DNA from: UBA9642 sp964545585
Lineage (GTDB): Archaea; Nanobdellota; Nanobdellia; Woesearchaeales; UBA9642
Reading direction: 5' to 3'
NCBI GenBank assembly: GCA_964545585.1
Contig: CAZJFT010000019.1
Coordinates: 1 to 19,995 of the forward strand
DNA length: 19,995 nt
Shown: positions 1-6,256 of the stretch, piece by piece
How the letters are laid out: every line of letters begins with the position of its first letter
Numbering within the stretch: position 1 is the first letter of the stretch
Notes under the pieces: model-generated
The model's input: the letters and a program-made list of their open reading frames with translations, nothing else
Database searches by the model: none
What the model was told of the DNA's origin: nothing
Program-made: the position numbers and the translations under genes

Positions 1-32
1 GCTTTTGTTATGTTCGCTTTTAATCCTTTCAT
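1..32 (-). CDS. rpl14: 50S ribosomal protein L14 (uL14), N-terminal fragment
   Basis: Only the first codons are in the window. The ATG is at 30-32 on the minus strand and reads MKGLKANITKA before the sequence ends. This fits the archaeal uL14 start (MKG/MKA, then a basic segment ending in TKA/TRA). L14 normally follows S17 in the archaeal ribosomal operon, and here it follows the S17 stop by 9 nt. The upstream bases GATCAAA before the ATG resemble the downstream half of a GGTGATC ribosome binding site. Its product binds 23S rRNA at the subunit interface. The call rests on a short peptide plus gene order. Confidence 0.8.
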   Translation of the reverse strand, partial: MKGLKANITK

Positions 33-41
33 TTTGATCGT

Positions 42-392
42 TTAATCCGAATGTCTTTTTACTATCTCTATTATCACGAAATTCTTTGTCTTGCTCAATG
101 GCCTTGTCTCTGCAATCTTTACTGTGTCGCCCATCTTTGCGTTCATAGATTCCGGGTTATGAGCCTTCACTCTTGTCCTTCTGACCTCGAACCTTTCATA
201 TTTCTTATTATATCTCCTCCTAGGCCACTCTATTGTTGCAGTCTTCTGCATCTTATCGCTCACGACAACACCAGCGAATACTCTCCCTCTTAATTTCACT
301 GAACCGAAATAAGGGTCTTTTGCATCTTTTGTCTTCGGAGTTGCATCAGGCTTATTTGTCTCGATGCCGATATTCTTGATTGTTTTTTTCAT
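42..392 (-). CDS. rps17: 30S ribosomal protein S17 (uS17)
   Basis: This 116-residue protein is an archaeal uS17, a primary 16S rRNA-binding protein of the small subunit with an OB fold. The core GVVVSDKMQKTATIEW, the basic stretch KYERFEVRRTRVKAHNP and the ending AETRPLSKTKNFVIIEIV are all signature segments. Roughly 28 residues precede the core, as in other archaeal members that are longer than the bacterial protein. Start choice: AGGT lies 5 nt before the ATG (AGGTATAAAATG). It sits between RNase P component 1 upstream and L14 downstream, in the usual archaeal order. Confidence 0.97.
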   Translation of the reverse strand: MKKTIKNIGIETNKPDATPKTKDAKDPYFGSVKLRGRVFAGVVVSDKMQKTATIEWPRRRYNKKYERFEVRRTRVKAHNPESMNAKMGDTVKIAETRPLSKTKNFVIIEIVKRHSD

Positions 393-405
393 TTTATACC
401 TTAAT

Positions 406-663
406 TCATTCCCTTAGTTTTATCCTGTCTTCAGATTTTTTCATTATCTTTGATCCGTCTATCACTTTCTTTCCTATCATGAACGTATTACCTGATTTCA
501 GTATGATCTTGAACTCTCTGAAATTCCTCTTATTGACCAACATCTTGAAGCTGTTCTTGGTCTCATCGACAATCTTTCCTTTCAGGCCGAGCAATTGCTT
601 GTTCCTTGATCTGACTATTTCAGCCTCTTTCCCGATGAATCCATCTCTTATTGTGTCCGTCAT
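406..663 (-). CDS. rnp1: Ribonuclease P protein component 1 (Rpp29/Rnp1)
   Basis: An 85-residue archaeal Rpp29 homologue (POP4 family), a protein subunit of RNase P that helps the catalytic RNA trim the 5' leader of pre-tRNA. The family pattern is clear: an N-terminal segment FIGKEAEIVRS, then LLGLKGKIVDETKNSF, the strand-rich Sm-like barrel, and a closing SEDRIKLRE. In archaea this gene is regularly placed between L29/aIF1 and S17, exactly as here. The 13-nt space to S17 carries the S17 ribosome binding site. A GAGG motif lies 8 nt before its own ATG. Confidence 0.93.
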   Translation of the reverse strand: MTDTIRDGFIGKEAEIVRSRNKQLLGLKGKIVDETKNSFKMLVNKRNFREFKIILKSGNTFMIGKKVIDGSKIMKKSEDRIKLRE

Positions 664-689
664 ATTTTTTTGCCTCTGAACTTAACCGA

Positions 690-998
690 TTATTTGAGCT
701 CTATTGTTTCTGGGGCGAAACCGAGTTCAATCAATGACTCTTGAACTTTTGTAAGGTGGCTCCCTTGCAATTCTATAAGGCCATCCTTTGCCGTTCCGCC
801 GCATGCCAGCTTATTCTTCAACTTTTTGGCTACATCTTTGATATCGATTTCGTTAGTATCGATACCCTCTACGACTGTGTATTGCTTGCCAAATTTCTTC
901 TTGACAATCTTTACGATTATCTTCTGGCTTTCCCTAGCTATTTGCTCACATACGCAAAGTTCTTTTGGCAACCCGCATACATTGCATATATCAGCCAT
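690..998 (-). CDS. Translation initiation factor 1 (aIF1/SUI1)
   Basis: A 102-residue SUI1/eIF1-family protein that acts in start-codon selection on the small subunit. The N-terminus has the archaeal zinc-knuckle-like pattern CNVCGLPKELCVC (C-x2-C-x6-C-x-C, residues 5-17), followed by the SUI1 fold. The conserved segment LACGGTAKDGLIELQGSH spans about residues 65-82. The gene starts 6 nt after the L29 stop, so it is in the ribosomal operon; a SUI1 gene at this position is common in archaeal operons. No convincing Shine-Dalgarno motif is visible before its ATG, suggesting coupling to L29 translation. Confidence 0.94.
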   Translation of the reverse strand: MADICNVCGLPKELCVCEQIARESQKIIVKIVKKKFGKQYTVVEGIDTNEIDIKDVAKKLKNKLACGGTAKDGLIELQGSHLTKVQESLIELGFAPETIELK

Positions 999-1004
999 TT
1001 GAGT

Positions 1005-1259
1005 TTAATAACTCCTGTATTTTTTCTTTTTTGATTCTACATTGAGAGCATCCATCCCTTTGTGGAAGTTCTCCATTCGTAATGTCTCGTATCTTGCGAT
1101 GTTTCTCTTCAATTCCCTTATCTGTTTAGGGCTTTTAGGAGTTGTACCTATTGCTATCTGGGCGTTCAACTTCATCAACTCGACCTTCATGTCATATAGC
1201 TTCTTGTCGAGTTCTTCCTTGCCCAATTTCGTCAATTCCTTATATTTCATTTTTATCAT
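1005..1259 (-). CDS. rpl29: 50S ribosomal protein L29 (uL29)
   Basis: An 84-residue uL29, a two-helix protein near the peptide exit tunnel. The pattern ELTKLGKEELDKKLYDMKVELMKL and the helix IRELKRNIARYETLRMEN are typical; the C-terminus is a short basic tail. The first ATG overlaps the S3 stop as ATGA, which would couple its translation to S3. A second in-frame ATG three codons in (M4, around 1250) has TGAT just upstream and starts at MKYKEL, which fits the family length equally well. The true start could be either, changing the product by only three residues. Confidence 0.93.
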   Translation of the reverse strand: MIKMKYKELTKLGKEELDKKLYDMKVELMKLNAQIAIGTTPKSPKQIRELKRNIARYETLRMENFHKGMDALNVESKKKKYRSY

Positions 1260-2053
1260 TCATCAGATGAGGCAGCACTCTCTTCTTTTGCATCATCTGT
1301 TTTTGTAGTCTTCTTCTTTGCCGGAGCCTTTCTAGGCTTTTTCGGCTTGTCTGATGTTTTTGATTTTGATGTTTTCTTCTTTGTCTTGCTCTCTTCTTTC
1401 TCTGCGGCCTCTTCTGCCAGTTTTTCTGCCTTCTTAGTGTTCATGTCCTGGACTTCGGCACTTATGTATGTCACATCGTCTGGAAGCGCAGTAGTTGAAG
1501 GCATTATCCTTACTTGTACGCCGACTATTCCTGTCTTCAATTTCGCTTGCGCATATGCTGCATGTACTCCTGATACGGCGACATCTCCTGATTTCTTCAA
1601 ATAGCCCATGTAAAATCGCCATGTCTTTGCTCTTGATGAAGGGACTTTTCCTGATATCAGTATCTCTACTCCTCTTGCGCCTGCATTCATTATGTCTGAC
1701 ATTGCCTTGTGTCCTATTCCTTTGAATCTTGCTGTGCCGAATCTCTCTAATGAGTTAGCTATTGATTCTGCAACGATGTTCGCATCTGTCATCGGACTTT
1801 CTGCCTCTAACAATTCTATCTGTGGATTGTCCAGATGGAACCTGTCTTTCAAGTCTTTTGTCAATCTTGCTATGTTCGATCCTGATTTACCCACTATGAT
1901 TCCGGGCCTTGATGCGCATACAAGTATCTTCTCTCCTAATGGAGTCCTCTGTAGCTTGATGTATGATATCCCTGCCTTTCCAAGTATGCTTCTCATGTAT
2001 TCTTCTATCTGGAATTCCTTCAGGTTTTCTGCGACGAATTTTCTCTCAATCAT
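1256..2053 (-). CDS. rps3: 30S ribosomal protein S3 (uS3)
   Basis: A 265-residue archaeal uS3, part of the mRNA entry channel. Residues 1-85 form the KH-type RNA-binding region with the GIIVGKSGSNI loop. The C-terminal S3 domain follows and includes GARGVEILISGK and the AKLKTGIVGVQVRIMP segment. After about residue 205 the protein has a long low-complexity tail rich in Lys, Glu, Thr and Ser, ending in an acidic SSDE. This tail is longer than in bacterial S3 and is probably disordered. AAAGGT upstream of the ATG is the likely ribosome binding site. The stop overlaps the first L29 ATG. Confidence 0.97.
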   Translation of the reverse strand: MIERKFVAENLKEFQIEEYMRSILGKAGISYIKLQRTPLGEKILVCASRPGIIVGKSGSNIARLTKDLKDRFHLDNPQIELLEAESPMTDANIVAESIANSLERFGTARFKGIGHKAMSDIMNAGARGVEILISGKVPSSRAKTWRFYMGYLKKSGDVAVSGVHAAYAQAKLKTGIVGVQVRIMPSTTALPDDVTYISAEVQDMNTKKAEKLAEEAAEKEESKTKKKTSKSKTSDKPKKPRKAPAKKKTTKTDDAKEESAASSDE

Positions 2054-2080
2054 AGTATTTACCTTTAATATTGGTTATTT

Positions 2081-2602
2081 TTATTTAGCCACCTTTGGCT
2101 TTTTTGATTTTGATTCTTTCTTTTCAGCTGTCTTATTATCTTTCTTTTTATCCTTCTTCCCATCTGAAAGCCCTTTAACTTCCTCGACGCCTAATTCTAG
2201 ATGAGTATTCTTGAATATGGATCTTTTCTGTCTTCCATAATGCCATTGCTTTCCCGCTTTCTGAGCGACTGCATGAGTCAATCTCAAATCCCCGACAGTC
2301 AATCCCTTGTTCTTTGCATTTGCCTCTACTGTATTCAATGCATTCAATATCTCCTTGCATGCCTTAACATGATATCTTCCTGATGATATGCCTGCCTTAT
2401 GGCCTGGGCCATTAGTATATATCTTTAATGGTATAGGCCTTATCATGTCTATGCTCTGCTGCAGCAGCATCTTTGCCTGTGCCAATGGTCTTCCTCTGAT
2501 GTAATTGAATATCTCCACTGCATGTTTTGGCGAGATATTGATATTTCTTACTGAGGCTTTTGCCATGTTCTCTTTTGTCTGGAATGAATATCCTGATTTC
2601 AT
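2081..2602 (-). CDS. rpl22: 50S ribosomal protein L22 (uL22)
   Basis: A 173-residue archaeal uL22, which binds 23S rRNA and lines the exit tunnel. Diagnostic segments are ARNINISPKHA-like ASVRNINISPKHAVEIFNYI near the N-terminus, GISSGRYHVKACKEILNAL and VEANAKNKGL. Unlike bacterial L22 it has the N-terminal extension seen in archaea. Its last 30 or so residues are an almost pure Lys/Asp/Glu/Ser tail after GVEEVKGLSDG, similar in character to the S3 tail next door. The gene lies 27 nt upstream of S3. A second in-frame ATG occurs at residue 13, but the first gives the better match to archaeal homologues. Confidence 0.96.
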   Translation of the reverse strand: MKSGYSFQTKENMAKASVRNINISPKHAVEIFNYIRGRPLAQAKMLLQQSIDMIRPIPLKIYTNGPGHKAGISSGRYHVKACKEILNALNTVEANAKNKGLTVGDLRLTHAVAQKAGKQWHYGRQKRSIFKNTHLELGVEEVKGLSDGKKDKKKDNKTAEKKESKSKKPKVAK

Positions 2603-2635
2603 TTTGTATCTTTTGTTTTTCTAATCTTTAAGTCC

Positions 2636-3016
2636 TTATTTCTTTGATTGGTTTGCTGAGGATTTCGATGCACCTACACCTGGACTGTTGTGCTGTATCC
2701 TCCTTCTCGTCAATACGAGCTCTCCGAAGAACATCCCTATCATGTCCTCCTGTATTATTACTGGCTCGAATGATTTTCCATTATGGATATTTATTGTCTT
2801 GCCTGCGAACTGTGGCAATACTATCATGTCCCTGACATGTGTCCTTATGCTGTTCTTTTTCTTCAGTTTCTCCATTATATTCTTCTTCTCAGGGTTGAAT
2901 CCCCTAGTTATCGACCTTCTCTGTCTTGATGGAAGCAATTCTGCCAATTCCTTCAATGATAGAGACTGAAGCTCTTCTATTGTTTTTCCCCTGAATGAAA
3001 ATGCTTTCTTTGCCAT
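2636..3016 (-). CDS. rps19: 30S ribosomal protein S19 (uS19)
   Basis: A 126-residue archaeal uS19 of the small-subunit head. It shows the archaeal/eukaryotic N-terminal extension (FSFRGKTIEELQSLSLKE) before the core. The core includes RTHVRDMIVLPQFAGKTI and IHNGKSFEPVIIQEDMIG and ends at the conserved GELVLTRRRIQHNSPGVGA. A short Ser/Lys tail follows. The start is supported by AAAGGTTAAAAAATG. It lies downstream of L2 across a 47-nt AT-rich spacer. Confidence 0.97.
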   Translation of the reverse strand: MAKKAFSFRGKTIEELQSLSLKELAELLPSRQRRSITRGFNPEKKNIMEKLKKKNSIRTHVRDMIVLPQFAGKTINIHNGKSFEPVIIQEDMIGMFFGELVLTRRRIQHNSPGVGASKSSANQSKK

Positions 3017-3063
3017 TTTTTAACCTTTGATATTTTTTATTATCTTGATTTTTACTATCATCA

Positions 3064-3147
3064 TTATAAGTTTTTATTCCTGCCTTTCGATTGGCCGGTC
3101 TTCCTTGGTCTCAAGTAACCGACTTTTCTTCCTGGAGGAGCATTCTT
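3064..3147 (-). CDS. rpl2: 50S ribosomal protein L2 (uL2), true C-terminal fragment left of the scaffold gap
   Basis: On the minus strand this segment reads KNAPPGRKVGYLRPRKTG and then QSKGRNKNL before a TAA stop at 3064-3066. NAPPGRKVG is the conserved C-terminal motif of archaeal and eukaryotic uL2, so this is the authentic end of the L2 gene whose body lies at 3232-3903. The two parts are separated by a 10-N gap and by sequence that does not encode L2 (3148-3203). The S19 gene follows 47 nt after this stop, which is normal operon spacing and supports this as the natural 3' end. Confidence 0.85.
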   Translation of the reverse strand, partial: KNAPPGRKVGYLRPRKTGQSKGRNKNL

Positions 3148-3203
3148 TACGGCTCGGCAACCACGGTCTTGCTGGTCAGAAGCTTCTCCAGCTCAAAGAT
3201 GGT
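3148..3203. other. Contig-end sequence of foreign appearance
   Basis: These 56 bases lie between the genuine L2 C-terminus and the N run. They should encode the L2 residues just before KNAPPG, but in the L2 frame they give an in-frame TGA and no L2 similarity. G+C is 31 of 56 (55%), far above the surrounding genes. In another minus-strand frame they read TIFELEKLLTSKTVVAEP followed by a stop at the junction. They are probably a chimeric or misassembled contig tip and not part of this operon. Confidence 0.6.
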
Positions 3204-3213
3204 NNNNNNNNNN
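3204..3213. other. Scaffold gap (10 N) inside the L2 gene
   Basis: Ten N bases, a length used as a default spacer by some assemblers, so the true distance is unknown and may even be negative. The flanks 3097-3147 and 3214-3264 are two versions of the same 51 nt of L2, so the two contigs probably overlap and the gap has no real length. Confidence 0.97.
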
Positions 3214-3231
3214 GGTCTTGCTTGGTCTCTA

Positions 3232-3903
3232 TTAACCGTCTTTTCTTACTTGTGGATCATTCTTTGGTAATTGTCTTGCCTTGCTCTTCCTTGATGAACG
3301 TTTGTTTCCGAATGGATGATCGACTGCGTTCTGTGCTGATCCAGACATCAATGGGTATCTCTTCTTCCTCGCTGTTCTATAATGGAATTTTGTTCCTGCT
3401 TTAAGGAATGGTTTCTCTTTCCTTCCTGCACCTGCAGGTATGCCGATAGTTGCCCTGCAATTCAAGTGGAACTCTTTTATCTTCTTTGATGGAAGAAGTA
3501 TCTGTGCAGATTTGTCTGTCTTTGCTACAAGCTTTGCGAAGCTTCCTGTTGTCCTGCAGAATTTTCCGCCATCGCCAGGTATGCCTTCGATGTTGAATAT
3601 AACCGTCCCCTCTGGGATGTCTTTCAATGTTGGACTGTTGCCTAATTCTAGAGTCGCATTCTCTCCGATGAGTATCTTCTGTCCTATGAATACCCCTTCT
3701 GGAGCGACTATCAACCCTATTGTCCCATCATTGTATTTCACTTGCAATAATGGTGCTGAATGTCCTTGTGATTTCAATATGTCTACAACTTCTGCAGAGG
3801 ATATCCCGTGTCTTAGCTTTGCCTGCCCCAAGTATCTAAAACTAGGAGCTGTAAAACTAGGACCGCCCTTTCCACGTGCCTGTTGAGTCAGATTTTTACC
3901 CAT
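3232..3903 (-). CDS. rpl2: 50S ribosomal protein L2 (uL2), main body; 3' end corrupted at scaffold gap
   Basis: An archaeal uL2 that supports the peptidyl-transferase centre. The N-terminus is GKNLTQQARGKGGPSF with the archaeal FRYLGQAKLRHG. The core includes GIPGDGGKFCRTTGSFAKLV, the basic RATIGIPAGAGRKEKPFLKAG and the catalytic-site-proximal NAVDHPFG. As written the frame ends after NDPQVRKDG at a TAA, but this is not the natural end. The final 33 nt plus the 18 nt after the stop align with the true C-terminal coding sequence at 3097-3147 with eight substitutions, two of which create tandem stops. The intact protein would join residue PK before 3264 to the NAPPGRKVG segment left of the gap. 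Start: GATGAGG lies 6 nt before the ATG. Confidence 0.93.
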   Translation of the reverse strand: MGKNLTQQARGKGGPSFTAPSFRYLGQAKLRHGISSAEVVDILKSQGHSAPLLQVKYNDGTIGLIVAPEGVFIGQKILIGENATLELGNSPTLKDIPEGTVIFNIEGIPGDGGKFCRTTGSFAKLVAKTDKSAQILLPSKKIKEFHLNCRATIGIPAGAGRKEKPFLKAGTKFHYRTARKKRYPLMSGSAQNAVDHPFGNKRSSRKSKARQLPKNDPQVRKDG

Positions 3904-3925
3904 TTTTCCTCATCATATCAATTAT

Positions 3926-4177
3926 TTATATTAATCCTAACTTCGTCGCGATATCGATCGCTGGCGTGTCATTGCTGAACTTGACGTATGCTCTCTTCTT
4001 TGCATCGCTTCCGATTCTCGTATTGACTTTTACGACTTTTGCCTTGAAAAAGTCTTCAATATATTTCTGTATCGCATCTTTTGTTGCTTTCTTGTCTACT
4101 TCGAATATCAATATGTTCTGTGATTCCATCAACCTGATGGACTTCTCTGTTGACAATGGATTTTTTACGATCTGCAT
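3926..4177 (-). CDS. rpl23: 50S ribosomal protein L23 (uL23)
   Basis: An 83-residue archaeal uL23, a 23S rRNA-binding protein at the tunnel exit and a docking site for SRP and other nascent-chain factors. The motif NPLSTEKSIRLME at the N-terminus, the central strand NILIFEVDKKATK, and AKVVKVNTRIG are characteristic. The length is standard for archaea, which lack the long bacterial loop. A GGGT element precedes the ATG (GATGGGTAAAAAATG). It lies 19 nt after L4 and 22 nt before L2. Confidence 0.95.
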   Translation of the reverse strand: MQIVKNPLSTEKSIRLMESQNILIFEVDKKATKDAIQKYIEDFFKAKVVKVNTRIGSDAKKRAYVKFSNDTPAIDIATKLGLI

Positions 4178-4196
4178 TTTTTACCCATCATTATTT

Positions 4197-5009
4197 TTAG
4201 TACTTGAACATCTCTGCAATCTTGTCGACTGCGCCTTCGGTGTATAGTGTCAATCTTCCAGGCTGTGTCCCTGGTGCCAGTATGTCTGCATTCAAGTGGT
4301 CTGGAGTGACTATGTCTACTCCTGAGATGTTTGATGCTGATTTGTTCAACGGACATTTCTTTGATACAACGAATAATATTGATTTCTTTACCCTGTATGG
4401 TCTTGACCTGTTCTTTCCTTTTCCTGCTCTTATAGTCTTTCCTGCTGTCCTGTCAAGATCATCCTTGAACCCTAATGCAATAAGCATCTTCACTACGTCT
4501 TGTGTCTTGCTTATTGATTCTATATCGTTTGATAGTATGAATGGGAATTCTTTCGGTATCTTATGTCCTCTTGATTTCACTACATCTGCGACAAGTGTTG
4601 CTGATAATGCTGAGCATATAGCTTTCCTTCGCTCTTTTACATTAAGCTTCTTGCCCCACTCTCTTTCTGCTTTTGGAGGATGTGCTCTCCTTCCTCCTCT
4701 AGTGTTTGGTGCTAATGCGCCCACATAATTGAATCTGATTCCCCTGTGTGATAATGATTTTCTTGGAGTCCTTGCCATCCCGTGGCCGTATGAACCCTTG
4801 TAGTCCCTTCTCCTTCTTGAGAGTTTTGCTGAGACATTCATTCCTGCACTCTCGTATGCACCGTATGGTTGTCTGGAGTTTGCCTGTACTGTTATTGCTG
4901 CCCTATATATCAAGTCTTCTCGGACTTTTTCTGTAAATTGTTTAGGCATGTCCTTCTTTGACAATTCCTTCTTTTCCTTGTCGACTACAGGTATTTTCAT
5001 TTTGATCAT
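4197..5009 (-). CDS. rpl4: 50S ribosomal protein L4 (uL4)
   Basis: A 270-residue archaeal/eukaryotic-type uL4. Its extended loop reaches into the exit tunnel: SRQPYGAYESAGMNVSAKLS, RRRRDYKGSYGHGMARTPRK and GALAPNTRGGRRAHPPKAE. The C-terminal half has NISGVDIVTPDHLNADILAPG. Two starts are possible. The first ATG (5009) is overlapped by TGATC, and a second ATG three codons in (5000) has TGATC four bases upstream, a match to the end of the archaeal GGTGATC ribosome binding site. The second start would give MKIPVVDKEK, more like family members. L3 ends 10 nt upstream of the first start. Confidence 0.96.
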   Translation of the reverse strand: MIKMKIPVVDKEKKELSKKDMPKQFTEKVREDLIYRAAITVQANSRQPYGAYESAGMNVSAKLSRRRRDYKGSYGHGMARTPRKSLSHRGIRFNYVGALAPNTRGGRRAHPPKAEREWGKKLNVKERRKAICSALSATLVADVVKSRGHKIPKEFPFILSNDIESISKTQDVVKMLIALGFKDDLDRTAGKTIRAGKGKNRSRPYRVKKSILFVVSKKCPLNKSASNISGVDIVTPDHLNADILAPGTQPGRLTLYTEGAVDKIAEMFKY

Positions 5010-5019
5010 TGAATATTAT

Positions 5020-5994
5020 TTATTGTTTTGACTCCTTGTTTATTTCTGTTATTGTCGGTAATGGATGTGGCGGATGCTGTCTCATTGGCTTTGCCATGAC
5101 TATCGCCCTCTTCCTTGCACCTGCAATGCTTCCTGCAACTAATATATATGTGGATTTTACGTTGCCATACTTAAGGAATGCCCCTTTAGGATTCACTTCT
5201 TCTGGCTTGTTTGATATCTTGTAAATCTGCTTATTGTATTCCGTCCTCAAATGATATCCCATCTGTCCTGGATGCGGCACCCTATATAGTGTGTGTCCTT
5301 GTCCACTCCATGCACCTAATGTTCCTACTCTCCTTACACCTTTCTCTGTCTTGTGGACTTTCAGTGCTACACCGAATCTTTTTATTGATCCCTGGTAGCC
5401 TTTTCCTTTTGTAACTGAATGTGCATCGAAGAAGTCTCCTTCCTTGAACACGTTATTTATTAGTATCTCTTTATCATGATTCTCTTTCACATATTTTATC
5501 TTATCATCTACTGTGCCGTTCAATGCCAATTCCATCAATTCAGGCCTCTTCTTTGATACGCCTGCAAGTTCTGGCTGAGTATACACTAATAGTTTTACGT
5601 CGATGACATCTTGTGTGTCTTCTAATTCTTTCATGTCATGAACTTTTTTTGGCATGTTGATTGTCCTTGATAATGATTTGTCCAGCTTGAACAGGATGTC
5701 TTTGGATGGTTGTTTGTTCAAGTATTTCTTCTTGTATAATCTTACGCCCGCAATCCTTAATGGAGGGCATTCGATTATAGTCACTGGAATAGCGATTTCC
5801 TCGCCTTTAGAAGTGGAAGTCTTTCTCGTGTTTATTGCCATTATGTGCGTCATCCCTGCCTTATAGCCTATGAATCCTAGTATTGGATCCTTAGAAGTCT
5901 TAGTCCAAGACCTAACGGTAGCTAATTGTCTCTTTGCCCTGACCCTTGGCCAGAACTGCATACTTCCGTGTCTTGGCGAACGTGCGCTTGGCAT
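5020..5994 (-). CDS. rpl3: 50S ribosomal protein L3 (uL3)
   Basis: A 324-residue archaeal uL3, one of the first proteins to bind 23S rRNA. The N-terminus PSARSPRHGSMQFWPRVRA and the segment ILGFIGYKAGMTHI are typical of archaeal/eukaryotic L3. The tip that approaches the peptidyl-transferase centre is recognisable as SVTKGKGYQGSIKRFGVAL and later VPHPGQMGYHLRTEYNKQI. It is the first gene of the ribosomal operon. GAG lies upstream of the ATG (GAGTAAAAAATG), immediately after a short hairpin. The leader further upstream is interrupted by a scaffold gap. Confidence 0.97.
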   Translation of the reverse strand: MPSARSPRHGSMQFWPRVRAKRQLATVRSWTKTSKDPILGFIGYKAGMTHIMAINTRKTSTSKGEEIAIPVTIIECPPLRIAGVRLYKKKYLNKQPSKDILFKLDKSLSRTINMPKKVHDMKELEDTQDVIDVKLLVYTQPELAGVSKKRPELMELALNGTVDDKIKYVKENHDKEILINNVFKEGDFFDAHSVTKGKGYQGSIKRFGVALKVHKTEKGVRRVGTLGAWSGQGHTLYRVPHPGQMGYHLRTEYNKQIYKISNKPEEVNPKGAFLKYGNVKSTYILVAGSIAGARKRAIVMAKPMRQHPPHPLPTITEINKESKQ

Positions 5995-6006
5995 TTTTTA
6001 CTCATA

Positions 6007-6022
6007 TAGAGCAATAGCTCTA
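6007..6022 (-). promoter_or_regulatory. Short hairpin just upstream of the L3 ribosome binding site
   Basis: On the minus strand TAGAGC-TATT-GCTCTA is a perfect 6-bp stem with a 4-nt loop. It ends 12 nt before the L3 start codon, so the GAG element at about 6001-6003 follows it almost directly. It could position or restrict ribosome access to the first gene of the operon. The function is inferred from position only. Confidence 0.4.
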
Positions 6023-6037
6023 ATGTTCATTCACGCT

Positions 6038-6047
6038 NNNNNNNNNN
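6038..6047. other. Scaffold gap (10 N) in the leader of the ribosomal operon
   Basis: Ten N bases, the same length as the first gap. No overlap is apparent between the two flanks. The true length of the L3 leader is therefore unknown. Confidence 0.97.
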
Positions 6048-6204
6048 CGACTGGTATTATGGTGTGCATCTCTGCAGCATAAATGCGGAATTGAGCCTTT
6101 CCATGAATCGTGCTTAGAACGTATGTTCTGACAATCCTTTTCAGGCCATTAAACCAATTGGCTGCTTTACAAGCCAATCATCGTCGCTGAGCGACTTATC
6201 TTAT
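6048..6204 (-). ncRNA. Possible structured leader of the L3 operon or independent small RNA
   Basis: The segment lies between the promoter at about 6225-6232 and the gap, has no plausible protein-coding frame, and has about 44% G+C (68 of 153 bases for 6048-6200), high for a spacer in this genome. Three perfect hairpins are visible. They are GTCGC-TCA-GCGAC at 6183-6195, ATTGGCT with an 8-nt loop and AGCCAAT at 6157-6178, and AGAAC-ATAC-GTTCT at 6116-6129, the last extendable by two pairs. No known RNA family is recognised; it lacks the conserved elements of 5S, SRP and RNase P RNA. The strand is assumed from the upstream TATA box. Confidence 0.45.
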
Positions 6205-6221
6205 AGAAGGGGAACTAATAT

Positions 6222-6234
6222 CTGTTTATAAAGG
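6222..6234 (-). promoter_or_regulatory. TATA-box promoter of the ribosomal operon
   Basis: On the minus strand CCTTTATAAACAG is preceded by an A-rich CCAAAA stretch that could serve as the BRE. Transcription would start about 25 nt downstream, near 6204, at the edge of the hairpin-rich leader. This is the only TATA-like element found between the 6257 gene and L3. Confidence 0.6.
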
Positions 6235-6256
6235 TTTTGGAGAGGTAGAAATAGGG

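Noticed and set aside
1692..2204. A 170-codon open frame on the plus strand opposite S3 and L22.
   Set aside because: It is antisense to two clear ribosomal-protein genes and has no recognisable product; it is a shadow frame of their codon use.
3440..3886. A 148-codon plus-strand open frame opposite L2.
   Set aside because: Antisense shadow of the strongly supported L2 gene, with no promoter or ribosome binding site.
4204..4728. A 174-codon plus-strand open frame opposite L4.
   Set aside because: Antisense shadow of L4; no independent evidence for coding.
6105..6180. A tRNA-like arrangement on the minus strand: a D-arm-like GCCA-loop-TGGC with GG in the loop, a CTGA/TCAG stem, and a hairpin that could be a variable arm of a serine-type tRNA.
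   Set aside because: There is no T-arm with a GTTC-type loop, no matching acceptor stem, and the position before the supposed anticodon is A instead of T.
6130..6200. A possible C/D-box guide RNA (GATGAT and CTGA elements on the minus strand).
   Set aside because: The C-box match is incomplete and no internal D'/C' pair is found between the two elements.
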